DNA of 8,679 bases. It comes from Candidatus Stygibacter frigidus. Its GTDB lineage: Bacteria > Cloacimonadota > Cloacimonadia > Cloacimonadales > TCS61. The notes beneath the pieces were generated by a model, which was not told the origin of the DNA, did not search any database, and saw nothing but the letters and a program-made list of their open reading frames with translations. Location of the stretch: the NCBI GenBank assembly GCA_030765325.1, contig JAVCCT010000049.1:1-8679 (forward strand), given 5' to 3'. This document shows positions 1 through 5,746 of the stretch, piece after piece. A program made the translations under genes and the position numbers. Positions within the stretch are counted from its first letter, which is position 1; each line of letters begins with the position of its first letter.

Positions 1-144
1 CAGATCATTCTGCCTGTCATCCATACCCTTTATAAACAGCAGATATGTAAACTGCTCAATCACAGAAAGCGGATTACTGATCCCCCCAGTCCAGAATATA
101 GTCCATATCTTATCTACCTTATTCTTTAATTCACCTGTTATCAT
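1..144 (-). CDS. hsdM: Type I restriction-modification DNA methyltransferase subunit HsdM, N-terminal fragment
   Basis: Only the first 48 codons lie in the window; the gene continues past the left edge. The protein starts MITGELKNKVDKIW and continues through FWTGGISNPLSVIEQ and TYLLFIKGMDD. This is the pattern of the helical HsdM N-terminal domain that precedes the N6-adenine methyltransferase domain in type I systems. The family methylates adenine at a bipartite site, together with a specificity subunit HsdS. The catalytic motif (NPPF/Y) is out of view, so activity cannot be judged. The ATG is preceded by TGGAG, with five bases between GGAG and the start codon. A promoter lies just upstream. 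The gene on its 5' side, on the same strand, encodes an HsdR-type nuclease domain, which supports a restriction locus. The family call is strong; intactness and the presence of hsdS are unknown. Confidence 0.85.
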   Translation of the reverse strand, partial: MITGELKNKVDKIWTIFWTGGISNPLSVIEQFTYLLFIKGMDDRQNDL

Positions 145-176
145 TTATACTCCAATATTCTTAAAATTTACTGCTG

Positions 177-204
177 ATTAAACTAATAATGACATATATG
201 TCAA
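177..204 (-). promoter_or_regulatory. Predicted sigma70-type promoter of hsdM
   Basis: On the minus strand, TTGACA (204-199, a perfect -35 consensus) is followed after 16 bases by TTTAAT (182-177, five of six matches to TATAAT). Transcription would begin near 170, giving a leader of about 25 bases before the hsdM ATG at 144. This allows hsdM to be expressed separately from the upstream nuclease gene. It is a sequence prediction only. Confidence 0.55.
190..203. promoter_or_regulatory. Perfect 14-bp palindrome overlapping the hsdM -35 box, candidate operator
   Basis: TGACATATATGTCA is a perfect palindrome that covers five of the six bases of the -35 hexamer and the start of the spacer. A dimeric repressor or a controller protein bound here would block RNA polymerase. 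Restriction loci often control methyltransferase timing with such sites, but no regulator gene is visible in the window. The position is seen in the sequence; the operator role is inferred. Confidence 0.4.
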
Positions 205-276
205 TTTTCTTGACTATATTCTTAAAAATAATAAAAAAGACACAGCTCATCTACCAAGGTTGTGGAAAGAGTTACG

Positions 277-300
277 ATGCCGTTCATTAAAGAGCGGCAT
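277..300. repeat. Inverted repeat between the nuclease gene and hsdM
   Basis: ATGCCG (277-282) and CGGCAT (295-300) form a six-base stem, with further TC/GA pairing inside after one mismatch. It begins 21 bases past the stop codon of the nuclease gene. No T-run follows directly on the minus strand, although a T-rich stretch occurs about 45-60 bases later. It could be a weak terminator or a 3'-end stabilising hairpin for the nuclease mRNA. Confidence 0.35.
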
Positions 301-320
301 TAGCCTTTTATATACTTCTT

Positions 321-1388
321 TCATATCTCTATCTTCAAGCACTCTTTAACATCATAATTATGTAACTTCAATACTTTCTTTGATAGTTCCAAATGACTAT
401 TTGCTGATTTACAGGCATTTATATATTTCCCATTACTAAGCTGATATTCACTTCCCTTTTTCCACACCGGTTCGATTTTTGCCTGCCCCCCTAAATCCGT
501 CTCAGGATGTCTTCTAATCAATGCTTCGCAGACAAGTATATACATCTTTCTCCAGGAAGTTACTTCACACCATTTATCAATGATAAATACCCGTTTTGGT
601 TTTTTACCTTTTGGATCAAAACTATCCAGGTCAACCAATTTCCCTTTTTCCCCATGGACAGGTTCTTCACCATTAGGTGGTTTGGGTAATGTAAAAACTT
701 TTCTTTCCCAGAACTTTTCTATCTCTACCAGCGAAATCATTCTACCATATTTATTCTTCAATAGCTTCTGGGCAACCTCATAACACGAATCACCCATCTT
801 TTTTGCAATAGATTGAGCTTCACTTTTCACTTTTGCTAACATATTTATAAGCTTCATTTCCTCTAGCATTCTCTCACCGGATTGAATTGCTTTCCTACGG
901 AAATTATCCTTAAGTAGTACTTCCTTCAAGGTAATTATGATATAGTCAATATCATCATCTTTCAGATTAAAGTCATTAAACAATCTCTGATCAAATGAAC
1001 CTCCGCCAGATGGCAGATAAAATTTCCACTCAATCCCATCAGTCAAAATACTAATAGCAGAGCGATCATAATAGTTGTATCTTTGAAGCTGCTCTTCATA
1101 CAAGATATAATTTCCAGCTAATTTACCAGGTGCTTTAATTTCCAGAAATACTTCCGGGGTTCTATCAGAATGATTATTCATAAATAAGGCAATATCAACC
1201 CTGCCATTCTCATCTTTGCTAATAGGGAATTTCTTTACCGGATACTCAGTAACCACCTCATTAGGATTCCAAATATCCCATCCTAAAGCTAATAATATCC
1301 TGGAAACCAGAGAAAATCGCACCTGTTCTTCATTCTGAAATGCACCCTTTAATTGCTTCTTTCTAATATCTTGCAGTATCTCTTTCAT
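321..1388 (-). CDS. Helicase-less HsdR N-terminal-domain protein, predicted PD-(D/E)XK nuclease
   Basis: This 355-residue protein matches the N-terminal nuclease domain of type I restriction subunit HsdR over roughly residues 1-150. Visible active-site candidates are E21 in the first helix, D65 (in GRVDIALF), E83-x-K85 (in FLEIKAPGKL) and the Q100-x3-Y104 element, which is characteristic of type I/III restriction nucleases. A full HsdR is about 1000 residues with SF2 helicase motifs; none occur here. Residues 155-225 are helical and charged. The last 90 or so residues form a separate small module that I do not recognise (EVTSWRKMYILVCEAL, then GKYINACKSA). I chose the ATG at 1388 because AGGAG lies seven bases upstream; the frame is open to a TTG at 1412, which lacks such a site. 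hsdM follows on the same strand. It may be the effector of an unusual type I-like system, or a solitary nuclease or regulator beside it. Confidence 0.75.
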   Translation of the reverse strand: MKEILQDIRKKQLKGAFQNEEQVRFSLVSRILLALGWDIWNPNEVVTEYPVKKFPISKDENGRVDIALFMNNHSDRTPEVFLEIKAPGKLAGNYILYEEQLQRYNYYDRSAISILTDGIEWKFYLPSGGGSFDQRLFNDFNLKDDDIDYIIITLKEVLLKDNFRRKAIQSGERMLEEMKLINMLAKVKSEAQSIAKKMGDSCYEVAQKLLKNKYGRMISLVEIEKFWERKVFTLPKPPNGEEPVHGEKGKLVDLDSFDPKGKKPKRVFIIDKWCEVTSWRKMYILVCEALIRRHPETDLGGQAKIEPVWKKGSEYQLSNGKYINACKSANSHLELSKKVLKLHNYDVKECLKIEI

Positions 1389-1395
1389 TTTCCCA

Positions 1396-1400
1396 CTCCT
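1396..1400 (-). promoter_or_regulatory. Ribosome binding site deciding the nuclease start
   Basis: AGGAG on the minus strand sits seven bases before the ATG at 1388. It supports that start over the in-frame TTG at 1412, which would place this site inside the coding sequence. Confidence 0.6.
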
Positions 1401-1512
1401 ATTACAAACCAAACAATCATTTTATTATTTATGATGCAAGTGTTTTTTTAAGGCTTTCTCCCAAAATAACTGATTGAAGGATCGAGGGAGAGAAAAGTAA
1501 GAAAGGAAGAAG

Positions 1513-1551
1513 ATGAGAAGGGCAGAAGAAATACTAACAGGTGGAAATTGA
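1513..1551 (+). CDS. Possible 12-codon leader ORF overlapping the histidine kinase start
   Basis: The frame ATG...TGA encodes MRRAEEILTGGN. It is preceded by AAGGA (1504-1508) at normal spacing, the best Shine-Dalgarno sequence in this divergent region. Its stop codon (1549-1551) lies just inside the kinase gene, whose GTG start at 1541 has no Shine-Dalgarno of its own. This layout fits translational coupling, in which ribosomes finishing the short frame restart at the GTG. It could also be chance, or the trace of a frameshift that separated the original start from the kinase. No family is recognised for the peptide. Confidence 0.3.
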   Translation: MRRAEEILTGGN

Positions 1552-3268
1552 ACAGTCTCATCAACAATATATTCAGCGCAGAAGTATTTATCTTGACGAA
1601 AGGTATATTAAGAAAATTTTAAGGAAAACTGGGCTGGAGGTCTTTGAAATTGTGAATGTAAATAGTAACAATGAACCGGAAAATAAGCAATCTGAGAATA
1701 TGAAGACCACTGCCTCAGAACAAAAAACCCTCCAGGATATTTATGACCTTGTGGATTATACTATTGAAGAAGAAGGCTTCGTTACAGTTGATTGCGATGA
1801 AAATATCACTTATATTAATAACACGTTATGCCAGCAGTTAGGTTTTAAACAGCTTGATTTGATTGGCTCGTCATTTAATAAACTCACTATTGAAAAAGAA
1901 TTTAACCGCATCAAGGAGATCACTGGCATTCGTCAGGATGGCCGCGCTTCATCATATCAATTGATCTTGATCACAAAATCTGGTGTGCAGAGAGTATATC
2001 GGGTGAGTGCTGCTCCATTATATATAGATGACAGGTTCCTGGGTACTTTGGGAATATTTTCTGATATTACAGAGGAAAAAGAGGATATCAAAAATCTTGC
2101 CACCAGCGTTCAATATCATGAATTAATGGTGAAAAACCTGCCTTTAGGCTCATTGATCCTGGATAGTGATGGCAATATCATTACTATGAATCCTGCCTTT
2201 ACCAGAATTACTGGGATAAAACCAGACAATCTGCTTAACCAGCCTGTACTTAAGATAAAGTTCCTCTCCAGTCTAAGATATCGCTACGCCATTGATAATT
2301 TATTGCTTTATCAAGTGGAATTTGACCTGGAAACCGATGATATTATCCAGAGAAATGAGCATTTATATCTTCGCATCAGAGGTTATCACCTTTCCACTCA
2401 GTCCAGTAAATCTTATTTTTTCCTTGTCTTTGATGATATCACAACCCGAAAAATACAGCAGAATGAAGTGAAAAAAAAGATGGATGATCTCCTGATACTG
2501 GAAAAACATCTTCAGGAAACGGTTACTGCCAAAGAAAAAGAATTGCAGGAAAAAGAATGGCAGCTTCTGGAAAAGGCGAAGCAGGAAACAAATCGCGAAC
2601 TGCTCGCAAAGATTGCTCACTACTGGCGCCAGCCCCTTAATAATTCCACTGTACTCATTCAGTCCCTTCAAGATGATTACGATTTTGGCGAACTCAATGA
2701 AGTTAGATTTAATAAAAAGGTTAATGATGCCGTTAATCAGCTCCTACAGCTTTCAAATACGCTGGAGACTTTCCGCTATTTAAGTAATTCTGATATGGTA
2801 AAACAGGATTTCGGGCTGGCTGATGTGATAGATAAAGCCATGAATCTGCTCATGCCTTCATGTCATAGTGCCGGGATCACAGTAAAAACAAATCTTGATG
2901 AAAACATCCTGGTGGCAGGATATCCTCGCCGCTTTGCCCAGGCTATCGTGAACGTGATGGAGAACGCTATTGAAGCTTTGGTGGAAAGAGATACTTATGA
3001 ACCGCGAATTTCAATCTCCATTGCTTACGCTGATGATGTCGCAGAAATCATCATTGGTGATAATGCCGGCGGTATTGAAGCTGATATTGCCACCCGGATT
3101 TTTGAACCTTATGTTACTACTAAAGATAAAGAATATCAAGGGTTAGGACTGTATATGGCAAGAAATGTGATCACTGAAATGCTCAAAGGCGATATTCGAT
3201 ATATGCGCACGATCGCCGGCTCTGATTTTATTATTAACCTGCCGGCAAAGTTAAAAGAACAAAACTGA
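1541..3268 (+). CDS. Soluble PAS-PAS sensor histidine kinase with HYWRQPLN-type H-box
   Basis: This 575-residue protein has no transmembrane segment, so it should sense in the cytoplasm. In order it has a charged N-terminal tail (1-70); PAS 1 (about 74-180, ending GIFSDITEEKED); PAS 2 (about 190-305, with LDSDGNIITMNPAFTRITG and ending FDDITTRKIQ); a lysine/glutamate-rich coiled coil (306-355); a dimerisation and phospho-acceptor domain with H360 in KIAHYWRQPLNN; and a HATPase_c domain. The ATPase boxes are intact: N-box N471/N475 (NVMENAIEAL), G1 D507-x-G-G, F-box FEPYVTTK and G2 GLGLYMA. The H-box is close to the HQWRQPLN subgroup known from Campylobacterota and Deltaproteobacteria, with tyrosine in place of glutamine. 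No haem, flavin or other cofactor motif is evident, and no response regulator is in the window, so its partner is unknown. The frame is closed by TAA at 1535, leaving GTG 1541 as the earliest start. Confidence 0.85.
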   Translation: MEIEQSHQQYIQRRSIYLDERYIKKILRKTGLEVFEIVNVNSNNEPENKQSENMKTTASEQKTLQDIYDLVDYTIEEEGFVTVDCDENITYINNTLCQQLGFKQLDLIGSSFNKLTIEKEFNRIKEITGIRQDGRASSYQLILITKSGVQRVYRVSAAPLYIDDRFLGTLGIFSDITEEKEDIKNLATSVQYHELMVKNLPLGSLILDSDGNIITMNPAFTRITGIKPDNLLNQPVLKIKFLSSLRYRYAIDNLLLYQVEFDLETDDIIQRNEHLYLRIRGYHLSTQSSKSYFFLVFDDITTRKIQQNEVKKKMDDLLILEKHLQETVTAKEKELQEKEWQLLEKAKQETNRELLAKIAHYWRQPLNNSTVLIQSLQDDYDFGELNEVRFNKKVNDAVNQLLQLSNTLETFRYLSNSDMVKQDFGLADVIDKAMNLLMPSCHSAGITVKTNLDENILVAGYPRRFAQAIVNVMENAIEALVERDTYEPRISISIAYADDVAEIIIGDNAGGIEADIATRIFEPYVTTKDKEYQGLGLYMARNVITEMLKGDIRYMRTIAGSDFIINLPAKLKEQN

Positions 3269-3375
3269 TTTCCCCCTGTTCTGTCGATAATTACACCTTT
3301 ATAAATAGCATCCCCTCGGGATTAATTGCAATTGTATCAGTGCTGAACTATTTATATTGAGCCATTCTCATTAAA

Positions 3376-3393
3376 CACCAACTTTAGTTGGTG
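3376..3393. repeat. Short perfect hairpin with ACTTTAGT core (copy A)
   Basis: CACCAACTTTAGTTGGTG is a palindrome of two eight-base arms around a TT centre, practically a seven-base stem with a TTTA loop. No T-run follows, so it is not a standard terminator. It lies 23 bases before a second hairpin with the same central eight bases. Confidence 0.6.
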
Positions 3394-3416
3394 GATAATA
3401 AATACGAACGAAGTGT

Positions 3417-3432
3417 AGTCACTTTAGTGACT
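3417..3432. repeat. Short perfect hairpin with ACTTTAGT core (copy B)
   Basis: AGTCACTTTAGTGACT has seven-base arms around a TT centre. The flanks GAAGT (3410-3414) and ACTTC (3430-3434) offer a competing pairing. It shares the ACTTTAGT centre with copy A but has different outer stem bases. Confidence 0.6.
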
Positions 3433-3607
3433 TCTATATGTATTATAGATGGTTATGATATTGTTAATCTATTATCATTTCCGAATTAATGTGGGGAGAT
3501 GCCATTAACACCTTTATAATATTATATTTTTTTATAAATTTAGATATTTTTTCCTGGTTGGAATAATTAATGTCATATCTTACAAAACTTAATCATAAAA
3601 CTCTCTT

Positions 3608-3635
3608 AAAAGGCGGATTTACATCCGCCTTTTTT
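3608..3635 (+). terminator. Strong rho-independent terminator
   Basis: AAAAGGCGGAT (3608-3618) pairs perfectly with ATCCGCCTTTT (3623-3633) around a TTAC loop, and six Ts (3630-3635) form the tail. This is a textbook intrinsic terminator on the plus strand, and its A-rich 5' arm could also give weaker termination on the minus strand. It is 340 bases past the kinase stop and inside the 5' extension of the peptidase reading frame, so that extension is unlikely to be coding. It may end the kinase transcript or a short RNA that begins in the gap. Confidence 0.8.
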
Positions 3636-3639
3636 ATTG

Positions 3640-3667
3640 TTGACATTCATTACTGGTTCAGATTACT
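3640..3667 (+). promoter_or_regulatory. Possible promoter of the M23 peptidase gene
   Basis: A perfect TTGACA (3640-3645) begins five bases after the terminator. With a 16-base spacer the -10 position reads ATTACT, which matches only three of six consensus bases. Its location between the terminator and the chosen start codon suits the gene's own promoter, giving a leader of about 20 bases, but the -10 element is weak. Confidence 0.3.
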
Positions 3668-3683
3668 TCACTCCCAAAGTGAT

Positions 3684-3688
3684 AAGGA
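3684..3688 (+). promoter_or_regulatory. Ribosome binding site deciding the M23 peptidase start
   Basis: AAGGA lies seven bases before the GTG at 3696. The alternative ATG at 3570 precedes the terminator, and the ATG at 3720 has no such site. Confidence 0.55.
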
Positions 3689-3695
3689 TATTAAT

Positions 3696-5138
3696 GTGAA
3701 TATTTATTATATTATAAAAATGATTTTGATTTGCCTGATTATGACAGCATTATCAGCATGCCGTGATAATGGGGCTCAGGATACTAAAAAGATCCAATTT
3801 GATTTCCAAAATGAACAGATTAATGATATTGATTCCACTGCCTCGGCTGACAAAGATAGCCCTGTTACCTTTCTGGTTGACGGTGAAATCCCTAAAGGTG
3901 GCACTTTAGCAAATGTCCTTCTTAAAAATGATCTCAATGGTAACGACGTTTACAATGCTGTAAACTCCTTAAACAGTCTATTTAATTTACGGCATGTACA
4001 ACCTGGTGACAAATTCCAGGTAATGACTGATTCTTCCGGATATATTTATGAATTAACCTTTTATAGAAACCCAATCAAAAAATATCTGGTCTATCGAGAC
4101 AGTTCAGGCGCTATGGCTTCCAAGATCGCAGAAGAGGCGTTGACCATGAATGTGAAGCTGATTGAAGGGGTTCTGGAAAGCTCTTTATATAAAACCGTTC
4201 TGGATGCAGGAGAACAACCGGCTCTTGCCATGCAGTTCACTCAGATTTTCCAGTGGGACATAGATTTTTTTACCGATCCCCGTCAGGGTGACAAAATCAA
4301 GATACTTTTTGAGGAATATACTCTTAATGGAGAACATGCCAGATATGGTAATATCCTGGCTGCTTCCTATATCAGTAAATCTTACGAAGATACAGCCTAC
4401 CGTTTCACTGATAATAAGGGTTCCAGCAAATATTATGATGAAAAAGGGGTATGTTTCCAAAAGGCTTTCCTGAAATCACCTTTGAATTTTACCCGCATAA
4501 CCAGTAAATTTGGCAGAAGGGTACATCCGATCACAAAAAAAACCAGTATGCACAATGGCGTGGATTATGCAGCTCCTTATGGCACTCCGGTGGAAGCAGC
4601 AGCTGATGGCGTGATCCAGCAGGCTCGCTGGAACCAGGGTCACACCGGTAATACAGTGATTATTAGGCATCCTAATGGTTACAAAACCCTGTATGGGCAC
4701 CTGAGCAAGTATGGTAAATACAAAGCCGGACAAAAAGTTAAACAGCACGATGTGATCGGTTATGTGGGCTCTACAGGACGCTCCACAGGCAATCACCTGC
4801 ATTACACAATCTATCTCAATGGCAAACCTATCGATCCTCTAAAACTCAAAAATGTTGCCGGACCTCCCGTATCTGACAGTGAAATGCCTGCCTTCAAACT
4901 GAATGTCCAGAATCTGATAACTCAGCTTAATTCCGAAATTGAACAGGATATAGTAGATGAACAAGTGATCGCTGCGGACAGCACGGAACAGGAAATTTTT
5001 CTGCCTTCAGAAAAAGAACATCTTAAACTGGATACCACTATTCTGCTGATCATCATTATCGCCCAGTTCCTCCTTATTATTATGCTTATGATCATGCTGC
5101 TGCTCAAACGAAAACACAATCAGAAAATTATTGAATAA
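3696..5138 (+). CDS. M23-family (LytM/MepM-type) metallopeptidase lipoprotein with C-terminal membrane helix
   Basis: From the GTG at 3696 this is a 480-residue protein. Residues 1-21 form a lipoprotein signal (NIYYIIKMILICLIMTALSA) followed by C22, giving the lipobox LSAC. Residues 50-250 resemble the LysM/OapA-like N-terminal region of MepM/YebA peptidases (PKGGTLANVL, VQPGDKFQVM). The peptidase domain is at about 265-390, with zinc ligands H286 and D290 (HNGVDYAAPYGTPV) and H369, plus H335 (YGHLS) and H367 (NHLHY). All expected catalytic positions are present. Such enzymes cut peptidoglycan cross-links, mostly D,D-endopeptidase activity, and act in the periplasm. An acidic linker then leads to a hydrophobic helix (about 447-470) and a basic KRKHNQK end, an anchor not usual in this family. 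The frame is open to ATG 3570, but that extension spans a terminator and would bury the signal peptide. It stands alone with no operon partner. Confidence 0.85.
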   Translation: MNIYYIIKMILICLIMTALSACRDNGAQDTKKIQFDFQNEQINDIDSTASADKDSPVTFLVDGEIPKGGTLANVLLKNDLNGNDVYNAVNSLNSLFNLRHVQPGDKFQVMTDSSGYIYELTFYRNPIKKYLVYRDSSGAMASKIAEEALTMNVKLIEGVLESSLYKTVLDAGEQPALAMQFTQIFQWDIDFFTDPRQGDKIKILFEEYTLNGEHARYGNILAASYISKSYEDTAYRFTDNKGSSKYYDEKGVCFQKAFLKSPLNFTRITSKFGRRVHPITKKTSMHNGVDYAAPYGTPVEAAADGVIQQARWNQGHTGNTVIIRHPNGYKTLYGHLSKYGKYKAGQKVKQHDVIGYVGSTGRSTGNHLHYTIYLNGKPIDPLKLKNVAGPPVSDSEMPAFKLNVQNLITQLNSEIEQDIVDEQVIAADSTEQEIFLPSEKEHLKLDTTILLIIIIAQFLLIIMLMIMLLLKRKHNQKIIE

Positions 5139-5458
5139 TCTCTTAGTCCACTGGTAATACCTGTAGTATTGTCTGACAGGATACAATAATATATATCAGA
5201 ACGAACATATAACCACAAAAAAATACAAAACCAGTATGAAGAAAAAGTGTACCAATATATAACTATAATACCTCCTCAGCCATATTATCTACAACAATAA
5301 ACACTTTTAGAATAATAAAAAACAATTATAAAACCTTAAGGTGGAACAACAGGGTATATAATGACATCTGTTTGGTGGTTTGAAACATGTAAATAGATAG
5401 AAATCAACTAAAAAATGCACAAATTTTGATTGATAAAGAAAATATTGGAATTAGCCTA

Positions 5459-5504
5459 ACTAAAACCTTGCGGATGGTGTTTACACCTCCGCAATGGTTG
5501 ACCA
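5459..5504 (+). repeat. Palindromic REP-like element, copy 1
   Basis: The element begins ACTAAAACC. It forms a hairpin with stem TTGCGG-A-GGTG / CACC-T-CCGCAA (5468-5494), a TTTA loop and one bulged T (5475), and ends TGGTTGACCA. It has no T-tail, so it is not a standard terminator. Reverse-complemented copy 2 matches it at about 37 of 46 positions. Confidence 0.65.
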
Positions 5505-5568
5505 TTATGAACAAGACGTGTACATCTCTAACTGGCTTACAGATAAAAGTTTATTAGCTTCTATTTCC

Positions 5569-5614
5569 TGATCAGCCATTGCGAAGGTTTAGCAACCATT
5601 CGCAAGGATTTAGT
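5569..5614 (-). repeat. Palindromic REP-like element, copy 2 (inverted)
   Basis: Read on the minus strand, this copy begins ACTAAATCC, carries the hairpin TTGCGAA-(T)-GGTT / AACC-TTCGCAA with the bulge at the same place as copy 1, and ends TGGCTGATCA. Two differences from copy 1 are compensatory pair changes: G-C to A-T in the lower stem and G-C to T-A in the upper stem. It is 64 bases from copy 1. Confidence 0.65.
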
Positions 5615-5668
5615 CGGTAAAAATTGAACAGTATCCCGGGGGTAGTGAGGCGGCAGATAAAAATAAAT

Positions 5669-5696
5669 TTGACAACCTGCGGAGTGCTATTGAAAT
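5669..5696 (+). promoter_or_regulatory. Predicted sigma70-type promoter of the Fn3/DUF6754-like gene
   Basis: TTGACA (5669-5674, perfect -35) is followed after 16 bases by TGAAAT (5691-5696, four of six matches to TATAAT). Transcription would start near 5703, giving a leader of about 44 bases. The paired hairpins end 55 bases upstream, so they would lie outside this transcript. Confidence 0.45.
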
Positions 5697-5734
5697 TGCA
5701 GATAATTGAATAAATGTATTTAAATATAAGGTTG

Positions 5735-5740
5735 AAGGAG
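5735..5740 (+). promoter_or_regulatory. Strong ribosome binding site of the Fn3/DUF6754-like gene
   Basis: AAGGAG lies six bases before the ATG at 5747, fixing that start, and is followed at once by a clear signal peptide. Confidence 0.75.
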
Positions 5741-5746
5741 TACTTT

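Larger units (their letters stand above)
3269..3695. other. Gene-free stretch between kinase and peptidase genes
   Basis: This 427-base AT-rich stretch holds no convincing gene. It contains a weak five-base hairpin (ATCCC/GGGAT) about 40 bases after the kinase stop, two short perfect hairpins (3376-3393 and 3417-3432), and an intrinsic terminator (3608-3635) followed by a TTGACA box. A TATAAT at 3515-3520 lies about 90 bases ahead of the terminator, so a short transcript of roughly 110 nucleotides ending there is conceivable, but no good -35 box accompanies it. Confidence 0.6.
5139..5746. other. Long gene-free stretch upstream of the Fn3/DUF6754-like gene
   Basis: This is 608 bases with no supported gene. 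The first 320 bases are very AT-rich, with only weak symmetry: CCTGT/ACAGG (5160-5164/5176-5180), TATTGT/ACAATA (5167-5172/5183-5188), and the palindrome ACCTTAAGGT (5333-5342). Bases 5459-5614 hold two inverted copies of a palindromic element, and 5669-5740 hold the promoter and ribosome binding site of the next gene. Short frames here, such as the 16-codon frame at about 5508, lack ribosome binding sites. Confidence 0.65.

Noticed and set aside
507..783. Plus-strand open frames opposite the nuclease gene
   Set aside because: They lie fully antisense to a gene with recognisable domains, overlap each other in different frames, and show no protein family pattern.
1389..1412. TTG start at 1412 for the nuclease gene
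   Set aside because: AGGAG would fall inside the coding sequence, at ideal spacing for the ATG at 1388. The extra eight residues match nothing in the HsdR N-terminal domain.
2363..2671. Minus-strand open frame of about 100 codons within the kinase gene
   Set aside because: It is antisense to the coiled coil and H-box region; its phenylalanine-rich composition simply reflects lysine/glutamate codons on the other strand.
3488..3568. 25-codon frame starting MWGDAINTF in the gap before the peptidase gene
   Set aside because: It has no ribosome binding site, and its phenylalanine/isoleucine-rich composition is expected of random AT-rich DNA.
3570..3695. N-terminal extension of the M23 peptidase starting at ATG 3570
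   Set aside because: It crosses a perfect intrinsic terminator with a six-T tail and would place the lipoprotein signal more than 40 residues inside the protein. A GTG with a good ribosome binding site lies downstream.
4185..5119. Several open frames of 60-110 codons overlapping the M23 gene on both strands
   Set aside because: All are contained within a gene whose catalytic motifs are intact in its own frame; none resembles a known protein.
5358..5393. Short frame MTSVWWFETCK after a TATATAAT stretch
   Set aside because: Eleven codons with no properly spaced ribosome binding site and no recognised family; treated as chance.
5468..5494. Hairpin considered as an intrinsic terminator for the peptidase gene
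   Set aside because: No T-run follows, it is 330 bases past the stop codon, and it has an inverted homologous copy nearby, which fits a repeat element better.
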